Source of the DNA: Impatiens glandulifera
Lineage: Eukaryota > Streptophyta > Magnoliopsida > Ericales > Balsaminaceae
DNA: 64,000 bases
Direction: 5' to 3'
NCBI RefSeq assembly: GCF_907164915.1
Contig: NC_061868.1
Location: 43,601,774-43,665,773, forward strand
The position numbers and the translations under genes were made by a program. Positions 1-12,760 of the stretch are shown here, piece by piece; the stretch's first letter is position 1; each line of letters starts with the position of its first letter. Under the pieces are notes generated by a model that searched no databases, was not told where the DNA came from, and saw only the letters and a program-made list of their open reading frames with translations.

Positions 1-511
1 TTTATAAATAACTTTAAATAATTAACTAAACAAAATAAAATATAACTTACCAAAAACAAAATTATATACAATATCTGAAATGATAATTAAAACGAAACAT
101 TGGAATAATGGTTAGTATCCTAAAAATTAGAATAATTTAAGCCTGACAACAAAATAATATAAAACAATAAGTGTCAATAATTACAATTAAAATATAATAA
201 AATTAACTATTTTAAAAACAAATGATTAAAAATATTAACCAACTAAACAAACATTAAAAAAAATTATATTAACGAGCTCGAAAATTTATAAAAATTTACA
301 AGAAGATCTATTAGTTCACCGTTCTACCGAAATAAGAACCCAAAAAAATAAATTTGTTAGTATTTTTATTTTACCAGATATATTTTATGTTAAGTTGATT
401 TAATATAATAATTTAATATTTTTATTAATAAAAATAATTTTATTTATTTATTATATTAATAAATGTTGTAATATTTCAATTTTTTTTCTTTCAAAGGGTG
501 GCACTCGGGCC
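1..511. other. AT-rich intergenic DNA, no gene seen
   Basis: Very AT-rich sequence with no long reading frame and no recognisable family. It is the left flank of the first MULE. Confidence 0.6.
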
Positions 512-1045
512 AGTCCTTGAGAAATTTGACGAAAGGACCCTAAAGATCCTCTTAAATACGCTGATGACCAGCGCATAAATTAAATTGCGTTGGTGACCAC
601 TTAATATTTTTTTTTTGATGAAAATACCCCCTTCGCATAACGCAAAAGGGAGGATCGTCACGCGAATGACCCTAATTCTTTATATAAATACTCAATTTTT
701 TTTCATTTCGTTATTTTCCTTTCTCTCTTTACTCCGCGTTCTCTCTCTCACGACGAAATTCTAAACAAATACATCATACAGATCGACGATGAAAACATCA
801 TACAGATCGACGATGAAAACCCGTTCTAATATCGTTTGATTTATGTTCTTATTTCCATTATAGTTTTATTAAATGTTTTGTGTTCATCTTCAATGCAGGT
901 TGGATGTTATTGAAAGGCCCTAAACGATGGAACCCTAAACCATGATATTTGTAGATGCATGCAGATGAGGTTGTTCTTATTGTTCATCTTGTCGATAATG
1001 ATATTTGCAGATGATGCTTTGATTCGGTTCCGTTTCAGGGAAGAT

Positions 1046-1135
1046 TCGTGTGATTCTCGCGATGGGGCTTCTCGCGAAGGGTCGTCCCTTCTCGCGATGG
1101 GGACTTCTCGCGATGAGAATTCTCGCGATGGGTTT
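1046..1135. repeat. Iterated TCTCGCGA(T/A)GGG motif in MULE-1
   Basis: About five irregular copies of 'ttctcgcgatgggg' lie in a row. The core TCGCGA is palindromic and resembles the CG-rich palindromes in the terminal repeats of this MULE group. This block holds no believable gene; the 61-codon frame through it is the repeat read as protein. Confidence 0.7.
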
Positions 1136-1800
1136 AGGGTTTAGGGCATACTGTTACTCTCCTTGTATTTTCTTGAAGAAGGGAATGACTTGATGGGGAG
1201 ATTTCTTTTTTCCGTTCTTCTTTGCTTTAAAAACTTGTTTGTTGTTTTGCGCTTGTGTATTTTGTCTACTTGTTTCGCCATTATTTCCGTGGCTTTGGGA
1301 AGTTAATGGCTATGAGGACTTTGGTTGTTACTGTCTTCCTGGCAATGTATGGACCTTTTGTGTACCATGGACAAATACTTGTTTTAATTTTTTCTGATTT
1401 TTTCTGATTATTACAAAGATCCTTCATTTGACCATGCTCGAATGTATTATTATTGCCAAATTCAACAAGTTCTAAGTTGAATGTTTCCATTTGGTAGAGG
1501 ACTTTGCCATGCCTATTGGGCTCCAAATTTTTAAGTTGTCCTGATTCATATAACTTATACAGAATTGACTCCACTTTAAAGTTTTATGAATCCATTGTTG
1601 TTGTGTTGTTTATTATGTTATGATTTTGTTGATGAATTGGAAAAAGATAGAATAAAGATTCAAAGGTTCATGAGCTTAATTTAATAAAAAAACAAATGAT
1701 TCAACTCGAAGCAACACTTATGCTTATATTTATATTTGTTGTTGAAAATAGACAAAGAGCAAAATATAATATTTTGTCTCATAATCTTTTTACAATATAA

Positions 1801-2060
1801 GTTAATATAATTAATTATCATCTCCTCATTCTCCATCTCTTTATTCATCATCTCCTCATTCTCTATTTCTTTATTATCATTCTCTTCATTCTCCAACTCC
1901 TCGTTCTCCCTCTCTTCATTATCCATTTCCTCATTCTCCATCTCTTCATTCATCATCTCCTCATTCTCCTTCTCCTCATTCATCATCTTCTCATTCTCTT
2001 TCTCTTTATTATCCTTCTCTTCATTCTCCGTCTCTTCATTCTCCGTCTCTTCATTCCATT
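1801..2060 (-). repeat. Acidic low-complexity repeat (Glu/Asn/Met-rich if translated)
   Basis: Repeats of a 'ctcctcattctccatctc'-like unit. On the minus strand they read as reiterated M-x-N-E-E-x-E-N-E-E. The Ulp1-like gene of the autonomous MULE has comparable E/K/M-rich repeat exons (57282-57542), so this may be a relic of that gene. It could equally be an independent microsatellite expansion. Confidence 0.5.
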
Positions 2061-2829
2061 TCCATTGACATGATGTAAGTATTTTACCTAGCTTTTTGTA
2101 TCATATCCAGTCACTTTTCTCCTACCACTGCAAAGGAGATCAATTAATCTAGTTAATGTACCTATACAATGGCTAGTAATCAATAAAGTCAATGAAAACT
2201 TTTAACCATTGCATAGTAATATAAAACATTAAAGTCAAAGAATTGAAACAATGTATACCCACATTCATATATCTGAAAGACTCCCATGACCATATTGACA
2301 GGAGTAGAGAAACAGCTAGCACAAGATAATCTTGATTTACCATTTCTTTCCATGATGAGAAACCATCATGATTCTGACCACCCATCCTCGTCCATCTACA
2401 TCTATATTCATCTTCTCCAAGATCCTCACCAATTCCCCTTCGCGAGACGTTCCACCCTTCGCGAGACGACCATACCATTTTTAACGAAAAAAATAAACAG
2501 TTCAAGGAAGAAGAGTACCAGTTGTCACAGTGCTCGTGCTCATGGTTGTGTCAGTCGAAGATCGCCGCCGTGGCTGTCCGTCGAAGATCGTCGTGGCTGT
2601 CCGTCGGAGAAGAGAAATGAAAAAAAGACCAAATTATAAATAGTAAGGGTATTCTAGACTTTTCACGTGTCTTCCCATCGCGTGACGATCTTCCCCTTCG
2701 CGTAACGCGAAGGGATATTTTCGTCAAAAATATATTAAGTGATCACCAACGCAATTTAATTTATGCGATGGTCACCGACGCATTTAAAGGAATCTTTAGG
2801 GTCATTTCGTCAAATTTCCCGATCCTTGA

Positions 2830-3559
2830 TCTAACCATTTTTAAATAGTTAATGGTTAACTAATTATAAGTTAAATAGTACTAATTATAAGCTTAAAAAA
2901 TAAAATATATAACTATCATAACTATTATAAAAACTTTCATAATTTATATCACAAATATTAATAGTAAAAAGATATAAATATCATTAAGAAAAACAAAATA
3001 GTTAGAAAATTTTGATTTTATGCATAAATATTAAAATTTAATATGCATAATTATTTATAAAATTGTACCATTAAACTTAATCTATTAAAATTTAAGATAT
3101 TAAACCATAGTTAAATTACAATATTAAATAAAAGTATTCAACTAGATTCAAGATTTCATAAAAAGGGAAAAAAATACTTGATAGTCTTACAAATACGTTT
3201 AGTAAGAAGTGATTATAAAATTTAATATGTTTAAATTTTAATGAAATTAATGCTGTTTAATTTAAAATACTAATACTATTATAACTAGGTTTTAGTTTTA
3301 GTGGGGGAATGATTTTGAGAATTATAACATATATCATTCTAGTTTAAAGTATATAATTAGATAATAATTAATATTATAATATAATTAATGATATAATTTG
3401 GGGCCCTACGAGAGGAGGATGAGGCTTGGCGGGTACATCTAGTAGCCTTACCTAGGACCGGTCATGCTCCTCTTATTATTATTAAATTTTATTTATTAAT
3501 AATATAATAATTATTAAAGACAAATTAAAATTTTCTAATAGCATATCTCTTACTTGCCA

Positions 3560-3609
<50 letters not shown>

Positions 3610-4223
3610 ATATTATATATATATATATATAAGAATTGAAAAGCAAATAAAAAATGGAAGTATAAAAAAGTTGAATAAACTGAAAAAAATAAGTTTAAAA
3701 ATATGACATGAATAATTATTTTTTTTTATTAAAAAATCATTTCATTGTCTAAGTTAAATTTCTTTAAATTTTATTGTAAACTCCAAATTTCTGTGATCAC
3801 AACATTTATTTATTATTATTTTCTAAAAAAAACAAATATTTAAGTATTTACCTTAACAATTTTTTTTTAATGAAAACACCTGCATAAAAAATATACAATT
3901 ATATATTTATAAAATAAAATGATAATAATATATATTAACTTAGTTTAAAAACGAGAATCATACTCATAGCTAAATATAAATGAGTCCACATGATCAAACT
4001 TCACAATTGGATTATTTACAATAATAATAATAATAATTTGAAAACAATTTATATAATGTATTTTGTTTTTGTAAGATGTAATGATCTAAAGCATAGTAAA
4101 ACACCACAAAACAGCATAAATGGCATTTGACAGACAACCTTCGACAATGCAATAAATCATATTACAACTCCAGATCTTTCTACATGTCTGTCATTTTCAA
4201 TTTCAAATATAAACATATTCTCA
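2830..4223. other. AT-rich intergenic DNA with (AT)n tract
   Basis: No gene seen. It holds a long (AT)n tract at about 3561-3631 and one GC-richer island at about 3400-3470 that may be an old transposon end. The 3' side of ATG6 begins at the right edge. Confidence 0.6.
3561..3631. repeat. (AT)n microsatellite
   Basis: Nearly pure alternating AT of about 70 bases, with two short interruptions. Confidence 0.9.
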
Positions 4224-7200
4224 TCAGGACTTTGACAAATTCCGAAATTCAGACTTTGGGCGTTGCTGTTGCTGCTGCGAGTACAGAGAAGAAGAACCAG
4301 GTGCTTGAACTTCCCGCGATGAAGCACCCGAGACAGACAAAGGCTGGAAATTTGTATTCCCTACAAACCAATAGAGAACCCATTTTAAGTTGCATAGAGT
4401 ATATTTGAGTGCTTTGGTCCAATTCTCTTGTTTATTGAAGCTCTGAGTGATCGAATAGGTCTCCACTTTATCGTTCTCAATCCTGCCACCACCATTAATA
4501 CTACAAATTGTTAATAAAACTAATATATATATAAAAAATGGATAAAAAAAGAGGACGACACTAACTTGTAGGGCAGCTTGAAACATTTCTCGGGAGGGAT
4601 GTTATTTTCCTTGTCCTTATAATTTGCAAATTCAGCAAAGTCCTTAAGGTAAGCCAAGAACAATGTCATTGCCTTGTCATATCGTGTGCTCCAGAACAGG
4701 TTTACTGGACCAAATCTAGAAAAACCCATTCACAACATTCAGAAAAAAAAAAGAATCATCCCCCAAAGCAGGGGCATATTAGACATTTTCATTTCGTTTG
4801 TATAATACTTACAACTCATAAGTATTGTTGGCACTGTCCATAATGCGAGGATAACTTCCCATGGGAAGAATCTTTATCCTAGATCTGAATACCAACCAAT
4901 TTAGTAAAGGATGATTTCGATCAGAGTTTCAGCCTAGAAAGGAAATTGCTCAATACGAAGAAAAATTGACGAAAAAAGGATACAAAAATTTGGGCCGGAA
5001 ATATTGGGTTATTGTATGGAGGAGAAGGCAAGCTTGGCCCCAGGCAGCATTTATCTCATCCCACTCAACCTACAGATAATTCAGATAATGTAAACATAAC
5101 AAAATAACTTCTCCAAATAACTGATACATCTCATAATCCGCGACACAGTAAAAGAACAAAAATAAGAGGGACTTACAGGTATTTTAGGAAGTCTTCCCAA
5201 TCTGAAATTGTTGATTGTTCCAAATTCTGCATCATACCAAATAGGGAAGGCATCATTCAGTACATTACTTTTCTTCAACAGCTCTAAATGTGCCTGTGAA
5301 ACTTCCGTCTTGGCCAAAATAGCATCTCTCTCTTCCTGTCAATAGAAAATCCAACCCTTAAACGCTTTCAAATATATACGGGAAACAATTTGTAGTTTGG
5401 AATCTCCTCGATTATAAACCAGAAGAATTCAATCATATCATAGTTATTGACTGAGAATGAGGATACTGGTTTACACATATTTAACGAATTACGAAGAATG
5501 CAAAAGTTAAACACTTAAAAGCCTGTCTCAACCCTTGCAACTGTATAGAACCATAATAAACTATTGAGAAGACTTTTCCAGCAAAATACTCAAACCACAC
5601 CTGGTGAGAGGTTAGCTGGAACTGATAATTATTGAACTCTTGCCAGTACCTGACACTCATGAAGTTGATTGTCAAGTCGAAAAGATTAGCAATAAAAATT
5701 TATTTCATACAATATAATTACAAGAATAAGTAAGCATGCTTCAAAGCCAGGAAACTTAATGAGAAGCCATCACAGACTCATCCAAAGAAAATTACCAACC
5801 TCTCTTCCAGTTCTTTAAACCGGGTAGACTTTGTTTCTAATTCCTTCAATTCAGCCGTCACTTTTGAACGCTGTTTTTCTGTTTCCTCAATTGACGCTTC
5901 AAGTTTCCGCTCCTCTTCTTCAATCTAAATATTAAAATAAAAAAGAAGTGAAAATTAGCCGATGATGGCAGTTGGAAGAGTAAATCACTGAGTGATAATA
6001 AAACATCCTTGAAAACAAAACAGAAATTTAGACCAAAACTGACTTTCCTTTTTCGCGGGGCACAACAGGGGTAAGTTTGTAGGGAGGGAATAAAGGCAAT
6101 TAACTAGCAGAATATTTACAAATATGAATTCCTAAGACTACTATTCTTCTAATTGGATTGAAAGAAATTATTTCACAAAAAAAAAAACACCTTTAATTTC
6201 TCTTTAAGAAAATCTGCCTCACTAAGAACGTTTATTGACTCTCCTTCCAAGCGTTCAAGGCATGCCTCATAGGCTTGTATGTCTCTATTCACATCCTCAA
6301 CCTCCTTGTCAAGCTTATCTGACAATACCCTCATGCACTCCAGGCACAAAGGTTGCTCCACCTAATAGAAAAAAATAAGCTAACAATAAATTAATCATCG
6401 GAAAACTGAGGAATCAATAGAAACAAAGGTTGCTTCTTCAGGAATGAGACAGTAATTCTAGCAAAAAGTCACATGAACCTGTGTCTGGCTCGTGGCAATA
6501 TCAAATGCACGTTGCAGGACAGTTATAGTGGAACTAAATCCTGAAGCATTGTGTTGAGTAGGATTGATTGTTGTTCCACCTTCAGCTGTTGGCAAATGGG
6601 TTCCAGAGAGATCAGACACAGAGTCAGTTTTATACACTGATGCAGCAGTTGGAGGCAACACCACAAATGACTCTTCCATCATCTTCCCACCCTGGCTTGT
6701 CTCAGGCTGCACAACTCCTCCGCCACGAGGTCGAGGAGGTAGATTCGCCGATTGATTTCTTTGTTCTGGCAAAACAACAAATGACTGATCCATACGCGTA
6801 GGCCCTAACACACTTGTTGTTCCATGGATAGAAGAATTCTGAATCCCTGCATACTGAGTGTGATCAACAAAGTACCAAACTAGTAACATGTAATTACTAC
6901 ATCAATGTCGTGATGAAAAACTGATTCATCTGTGCATTCAAGAACTTCAATTGAATTCATGTGAGTTGACTAGACCTATAGAACAGCATCAATCATGGAA
7001 ATATCATACCTACCAAATGAACTACTTTGATCAATAGCCAAAATCAGACCTTGTTTGCATTCATGAGTTATTTAAGAGTGATTTATTTGGGTACAAGGAA
7101 TTGAAATATTATAATATAATGAAAATATATATATATATATATATTTTAAAGAAATAGAGGGTTTTTTAGTTGATGAATTGAGTCATTTGATTGATGAAAA

Positions 7201-7478
7201 TATGGTGGGTTATTTTTTATTACTTAAATAACCCCAACCGCATAAGGCCTATGCTACTTAATTAATTGTCACAAGCAACAGAAATTCCAATCAATTAAGG
7301 GACATCATTTACTTATATATAGAGACAGATGAGACTGACCGGAACGAGATGGGGAATCATTTGAGAACTTGTCGGCGTAAGAATCTACGCCGACTATACA
7401 CAGATGCTGATGACAGTTCTGGCAGATCCATCTCGGGAGGGTTGGGTCCACCGGCAAGGTTCGACTTTTATCATGCAT
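4224..7478 (-). CDS. ATG6: Beclin 1 / ATG6 autophagy protein
   Basis: Subunit of the class III PI3-kinase (VPS34) complex needed for autophagosome formation and vesicle sorting. Ten exons on the minus strand: 7478-7340, 6846-6479, 6361-6191, 5924-5800, 5649-5601, 5335-5177, 5069-4984, 4884-4813, 4715-4566 and 4482-4224. All joins are GT-AG and in frame, giving 525 residues, the usual size for plant ATG6. The N-terminus has the conserved WICQNC and VDSYADKF blocks. Exon 2 carries two SFVVLP motifs and a proline/glycine-rich stretch. Exon 3 starts [20 protein letters not shown], the family hallmark. Exon 4 is the charged coiled coil. Exons 5-10 form the evolutionarily conserved domain ([62 protein letters not shown]). 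The start at 7478 gives [12 protein letters not shown], matching homologues. No break was seen. Confidence 0.95.
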
Positions 7479-9561
7479 AGTATTGTCGTAATTTCAACAA
7501 TTCTTCATCATTTTCGTTGCTCCGGTTATATAGAAGACGAATTGAGGAATCGTATACCAGAAGAATGTCACAGAAAGATCAACGGTGACAGCAAATATGC
7601 TACGCTGTGCATTATTCTTGTCGGGTTTGGGTTCCACAATCCGATATGCCTTCTTGTATAAGATAAGGATATATTATTAGAAAACTTACTAGATAGGATC
7701 TTGTGCGTTGCACAGTTCTAGTTACAACTGAAGGAACAAATGATGTAAATCCAAAACCAACTTATATAAAATTCTCCAAGAAAAAAACATACCCTAAACA
7801 AAATGTGCACAAACTTCAGTCCAAACAAATGCAAGCAAAATCTACATAGACTATAAGAATGGTGCAAGAACAGAATTCCAATTTAAATCTTTTTCATTTT
7901 CTGTCCGACCACATCCTCATTGACAGGACAAACATCTTTGGACTAGCTGACAGTTTCAACATTCTAAAGATGTTATTTAACACATTAAACAATCTAGCTC
8001 AACTCATCAACTTGAAAAATCATTTGCAATCAAATCATTCATCAATTCACGGTTTTGGGGATTGAATATTTTTGGGTTTTCTTTTTTATTTTATTGCATT
8101 CGTGCAAATGCTGCTTACATACCCCTTTTGTTGGGGATGAGGACAGTCGTAGTTCTTTGGTTGAACCCTTCACTTCTTTTGAAATTATATATTTTTTTCC
8201 CTTTTGTATCCTTAGAGGGTTTCTGTTTTATTTTCCAAATATTTCACACTAATTTATGACTCTCCGAAGGCAAATCAAAGAAGCCTATTTGTCAAAGATT
8301 CAAAGAGAAGGTAGACTTTCAATCAGGCATTCACAGTAATTCAAAGTTATTCAAAGCTTCAGGTATTCAATCAGGCATACAATGTTTTTCTTATTGCCCT
8401 AATAATCAAAAGCTAATTCACGTTCGAGAAAATTGATCCTCTCGAACAGATTATTTCTAATATTTAGAACAAGGCATCTCAACATTTCATGCATTTCAGA
8501 ATTTGAGAGGATTTGCCTATTTCAGACAAAACCAAACAGACTTAGCATCATTTCAGCTCAATTAGAATTCATGATACTATCAAGTTAACATCTCAATTAT
8601 AGCTCATATAAATCATATCAACGCAATTTCGATCAAAACAGACAAAATGGGGCCAATAATTGCTAGAACATCTTTTGATCAGCACTATGAAATTGCAGAA
8701 GATTCAAAGCATTTGATCATATTCATTCTAATAGAAGCATGTTTGAATTACTTTGAACAATAAAAAATAAACCTGTACCTAACATCGTCGGTTTTAGGGT
8801 TCTGGAAGTCTTCCGGAGCTAGGACGTCATCGCTGGATCAACTGTCAATATCGAGAGTCTCCAGATTTGAAGATGAGAATGCTCCCGATCAGCTGGAGTT
8901 GTTCTTAGTTGTTCTCTCTTCTCTTTTCTTTCTCGTGGACAAATCTGGAAAGGTCAGGTTCCTTCAGCTTCTTTCTTGCTATCAGAAAATCGAAAGACGA
9001 TCTTCGTGATTCTCGACGTACAAATCAGATGTTTTCCTTCAGTTATTGGTCGAATCAGGGGATGTCCTCCTTAGCTCTCGGAAATCGAATTCGCCGCCAC
9101 GGTAATATCAGGAGATGTTCAAGCAGTCACTCTGTTCTTGTCATGGCAACTTCCTCTGTAGCTCTCGTTCAAGAAGCATCAGAAAATTGGAATCCTTCGA
9201 TCGCTCTTTTCTTCTTCCTCTGTACTTCTCTTTCCTTCCTCTCAGATCGTGAAGCCCAAGGCCCCAACAAATAGAATCCCGTTTTTTTTTTCTATGGAAA
9301 AAATATAATTTATTCAGCCGGTGGTTGAAATAAATTCCAGACGTTGTTTAATTTCGGGAAAAAAAAATTAAAAAAAAAATGCAATATTATTTTTTATTAT
9401 ATAATATTTCAAATAATTAATTCGATATTTTGGAAAAAAAATATGGTATAGACTAAAATGAGTATTTAAAACGTTAATAATATAATTTGAATAAAAAAAT
9501 ATTGGATTTATCAATTATATGACCGAATGTAAGGTCTTGATTGAGTATAAGTGTATAACTG
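7479..9561. other. Intergenic region upstream of ATG6; no gene recognised
   Basis: It presumably contains the ATG6 promoter. Several frames of 60-120 codons exist (for example near 7859, 8055 and 8909), but none resembles a known family or has supporting splice structure. The stretch at 8765-9280 is GC-richer and could be a decayed retroelement LTR or an untranslated exon; I cannot decide. Confidence 0.5.
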
Positions 9562-10089
9562 ATGTAATAGGGAAATTTGAGGAAATGACCCCAAAGTAGG
9601 GGTTAAATGCGTTTGGTGCGGGCCCATGTTTTTTATAGCGCTGATGACCTCAAACTTTTTAATGACCATTATACCCATGCGTCACGCACCCTCCAGATGC
9701 GTGACGCACCCTGAACCCTATAAAGACTTAATTTTTTTTATTTTCGATTCATTTTCTCTCTCATCCAGCCTCTTTCTTCTCCGTCTTCTCCGCTCCGCCG
9801 TGAAACCCTAATGGTGGCGGAGAAGACTTTCTCTTCTTTTTCATCGCCGAAAAACCAATCGAAGAGGCACCCTCGACCATTCCACCATATTCAATGGCCT
9901 ATAGCTGCGAAGAACTTCCAACGGCGAACTGCGGCTCCAACGGCGAACGACGACGGCCAAAGCAAAATTTTCCACTATATTCGTTTATATTTTGTGTTTA
10001 TTTCGTTTATATATGATTGTTTGTGTTGATTTTCTTTACAGAACGTCATTGATTCGCCCTGATTTGTTGAATGCAGGTTGGTTGGTTGG

Positions 10090-10167
10090 ATGCGTCAAGT
10101 AGGATGCGTCACGTAGGATGCGTCACGCAGGTGCGTCACGTAGGATGCGTCAAGTAGGATGCGTCTC
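10090..10167. repeat. Tandem GGATGCGTCA(C/A)GTA repeats in MULE-2
   Basis: About six irregular copies of 'ggatgcgtcacgta', the same motif as in the element's TIRs. It sits just inside the left part of the Pack-MULE. Confidence 0.85.
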
Positions 10168-11043
10168 ATCTGGTTAGCACATTCTCTGTCTAACGCTTCT
10201 TCTGGTTTCCTTGTAGCTGTGGAATCTCTATATATGGTTTGGAACCTATTGCGTCCCCTTTTTTTTGTAACCATTGTTGTATCATTTCGAAAGTTATTTT
10301 GGCATGTTATTGTACCCTAAATAACTTATCTTGTGTTTTATGATCTGTTGCATCTTTTCAGTTATGTTCTACATCTTCCTTTTGTTACCTTTTTGAGAAT
10401 TATGCAGGACTTTTGATTTTTTTTTTGTAATTGATTGTTTACATAAAGTGTTAAAACCTTAGAGTTTTGAGAAGGGAGGTGCACAGACTGTTTTGGATCT
10501 TCATATATTAAGCAGTAATTCTTCAAGTAAACTAGCTGACATTTAGGACTATATAGATTGTGAATCGGGTTTATTGGAATTATAGGCAAACTGTAGATGA
10601 GTCTGATGTTAAGAGAAATATGCATAAATTTGTTATTAGTCTTAGCTTCGAAAGCCATTGCTAGTCGACTTCATGCTGTTTTATTTTGAATATACACTTA
10701 CCTCCCATATGTAGATGTACAGTGTAATGAAAGAATAATAATAATATGCTTATTGTTATCAAACTTGATGCTTTCATGGAGGCTTACAATTTTATTGAAT
10801 CAATACCGATTGGTTTACTTGCTTGATATAGTATAACATTGCTTTAAAGTATTCTCTTTTGTTTTTGATGTTTCAATTGTGTGACTTGCTCTAGGATATT
10901 GCATTGTTATTTGAATGAACTCGGAAATACATTTCAAAATGACGTCTCCAACTCTTCATTGTATCCTTTTGCAAATATAAGTTATGCCCAATATTGAATT
11001 TCTCATTTTGATGTCTCACATTACTGCTGAATATTGTTGTTAG

Positions 11044-11520
11044 GTTGGAAAATCATGGATTGGACCCAAATGCTGAAATTGTTCCCAAGTGAGTATGATA
11101 TCAATTTCTTTATACATTCATACATATAAATCTTCAAATCCTTCATAAAACAACTAGACAAACAGGCACTTAAAAAGATTGCACATGCTACATTGTAATG
11201 TACTTTATTTGCTTATCCTATCTTGAAAATTTTATAGGAGTTGAAAGTAGCTTATTTGTTCATACAGGGGGACCAATAACTGGAAAAATCGATCCACGGG
11301 CAATGCATGGAACTCCTTAGCATTGTCTCCAAAAAGTGATGGTGGTAGTGGTACTCGACCATCAACTGCAGCTAGCGATAGAGGGCATGAACCTGTTCCA
11401 AGTTCATGGGGTTCAAATTCTAGGCCATCATCAGTCTCTAGAGCATTGTCATCAAAATCAGCATTGACATCATTACGTCCTCACAATGCAGAAACAATGC
11501 CTGGAAGTAGCTCACAAATA
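11044..11520 (+). pseudogene. Captured fragment of MODIFIER OF SNC1 (MOS1)
   Basis: Two exon-like pieces with GT-AG borders. Piece 11044-11088 reads LENHGLDPNAEIVPK. After an intron, piece 11268 to about 11520 continues GTNNWKNRSTGNAW, then SPKSDGGSGTRPSTAASDR, then WGSNSRPSS and LTSLRPHNAETMPGSSSQ. These are conserved N-terminal blocks of plant MOS1, a large nuclear protein tied to immune-receptor expression. Relative to the MOS1 family as I know it, a short serine/proline stretch between SPKSDGG and SGTRPST is missing. Only this small part of the protein is present and it lies inside the Pack-MULE, so it is a transduplicated fragment. It could be transcribed from the element, for example as a source of small RNA matching the parent gene. 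Confidence 0.85.
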
Positions 11521-12063
11521 GTAATGTTAGGATATCCTATGTTCTTACACAAATAGGAAAATGTATTTTCTCTTGCAATTGCAATCTGATGCATTATGAC
11601 AATTATTATAACTTCAAGTATGCTAATTACCATACCTATGTTAATTACCATACCTGAAGAATGATAAAAAATCACTTTATTATAGTATGGACTTGAGTGT
11701 GTAATGAGCTCTAAAATGAGTTTGTATGTAGAATTCTATTTAGAAATGAAAAGTCTTTATTAGAGTTGTTTAGAACACTACTACTTCTAATGGATTTCAT
11801 TTTGTGATTTGCCCTTTTTAAAACCCTTATCTCTTTTTCATATCAGATTGATGTTGGTGCACACATCTATCTATTGGAGGATATTTTAATGATTGAAATG
11901 CAAATGGTCATTTAAATGAATGATATTTCTTACTTAATAATTGTGCAGACGAATACAGGAGATGATGATAACTGAAATTAAACAATTTTTACTTGCAAAA
12001 GAAAATTAATTCAACTAAAAGAAAGACTAATAAATAAAAAAGAGTGTTATATTTTGCTATCTA

Positions 12064-12517
12064 TTAAGAAGAAGCTAGCGATTCAGATTGATTAGCAAAG
12101 CCAAAAGATGATATCTTCCTGCTTCCTCCTTGACCATACTTTTCATTCCATTTTCGAAGCTCGTTCATGTTAGATGCCTCATCATTCGTAAACACTAGCC
12201 AAGAGAATTTTAGCCATGTTGTCTTCCTGCTTCCGCCATGGACTGTTTTAGCTAAGAAAATTTTGAATATCTTGACACTTTCACCAAACCACTGCAAACA
12301 TCATTTGTAAACACAAGTGTTCAGTAGTTGTTTTCTTTCTATTAAGTGAAATCAATAGAAACAAAATAAAAATTAAATTCAACAGTTAGTTACCTCTGAT
12401 AATAAAGTTGAGGTAGTTATGTTGATAAATTTGTGCTTGCTTTAGTTGCAAGTGCCTTAGCAATAAGGGTTTTCCCAATTTCAGGAGGTCCAAAAAGTAA
12501 TATCCCCTTGCAAAGCT
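12064..12517 (-). pseudogene. Captured, decayed fragment of a mitochondrial-type AAA ATPase
   Basis: The minus-strand piece 12517-12413 reads LCKGILLFGPPEIGKTLIAK, a degenerate Walker A (GPPGTGKT changed to GPPEIGKT). A one-base loss follows, after which NFINIT appears in another frame. The next piece (about 12293-12064) starts WFGES, as in the family's SKWFGE block. It then jumps to MNELRKWNEKYGQGGSRK, the C-terminal motif of the plant AAA ATPases related to At4g02480 and At1g02890. The whole central ATPase region is absent. This is the second gene fragment in MULE-2, in the opposite orientation to MOS1. Confidence 0.8.
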
Positions 12518-12650
12518 AAAACAAACAAACAAAAGTATAATCTTTTTTTCTTTTATAAATGGGAGTATTATGATGAAATAGACTAATGAAACAGTACTAC
12601 TAGTAGTAATTCAATCATTCTTCTTCTATTGAACGATTTAAGAGGCATAT

Positions 12651-12760
12651 GCGTGACGCACCTGCGTGACGCACCTACTTGACGCACCTGCTTGACGCAC
12701 CTGCTTGACGCACCTGCGTGACGCACCTGCGTGACGCACCTACGTGACGTACCCGTATTT
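12651..12760. repeat. Tandem GCGTGACGCACCT repeats in MULE-2
   Basis: About eight copies of a 13-bp unit 'gcgtgacgcacct', with c/t variants such as 'cttgacgcacct'. It is the same palindromic core as in this element's TIRs, in inverted orientation to the array at 10090-10167. Confidence 0.9.

Larger units (their letters stand above)
521..2820. mobile_element. Non-autonomous Mutator-like element (MULE-1), about 2.3 kb
   Basis: The two ends are long inverted repeats of each other. The left end has 'gaaatttgacgaaaggaccc' at 521 and the right end is its complement, finishing 'caaatttccc' at 2820. The flanks 512-520 (agtccttga) and 2821-2829 (gatccttga) look like a slightly decayed target duplication, with 'tccttga' identical. 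The left TIR seems to have lost its first two G residues. The inside resembles the autonomous element at 54235-62872: both have 'gatgatatttgcagatgat'-like sequence on the left, and both have a short MSSTxSTxTV-like start near the right TIR (about 2517-2545, minus strand), which is the first exon of the transposase. No transposase body remains, so this is read as an internal-deletion derivative. It also carries a CTCGCGATG repeat (1046-1135) and a GAA/GAG-rich low-complexity block (1801-2060). Confidence 0.85.

Noticed and set aside
6458..6801. Plus-strand frames inside ATG6 exon 2
   Set aside because: Antisense shadows of a well-supported coding exon.
8909..9274. A 121-codon frame as a small gene
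   Set aside because: Ser/Phe-rich composition, no family resemblance and no splice or context support.
11044..11556. A functional MOS1 gene
   Set aside because: Only small N-terminal pieces are present, bounded by MULE ends; the rest of this large protein is absent.
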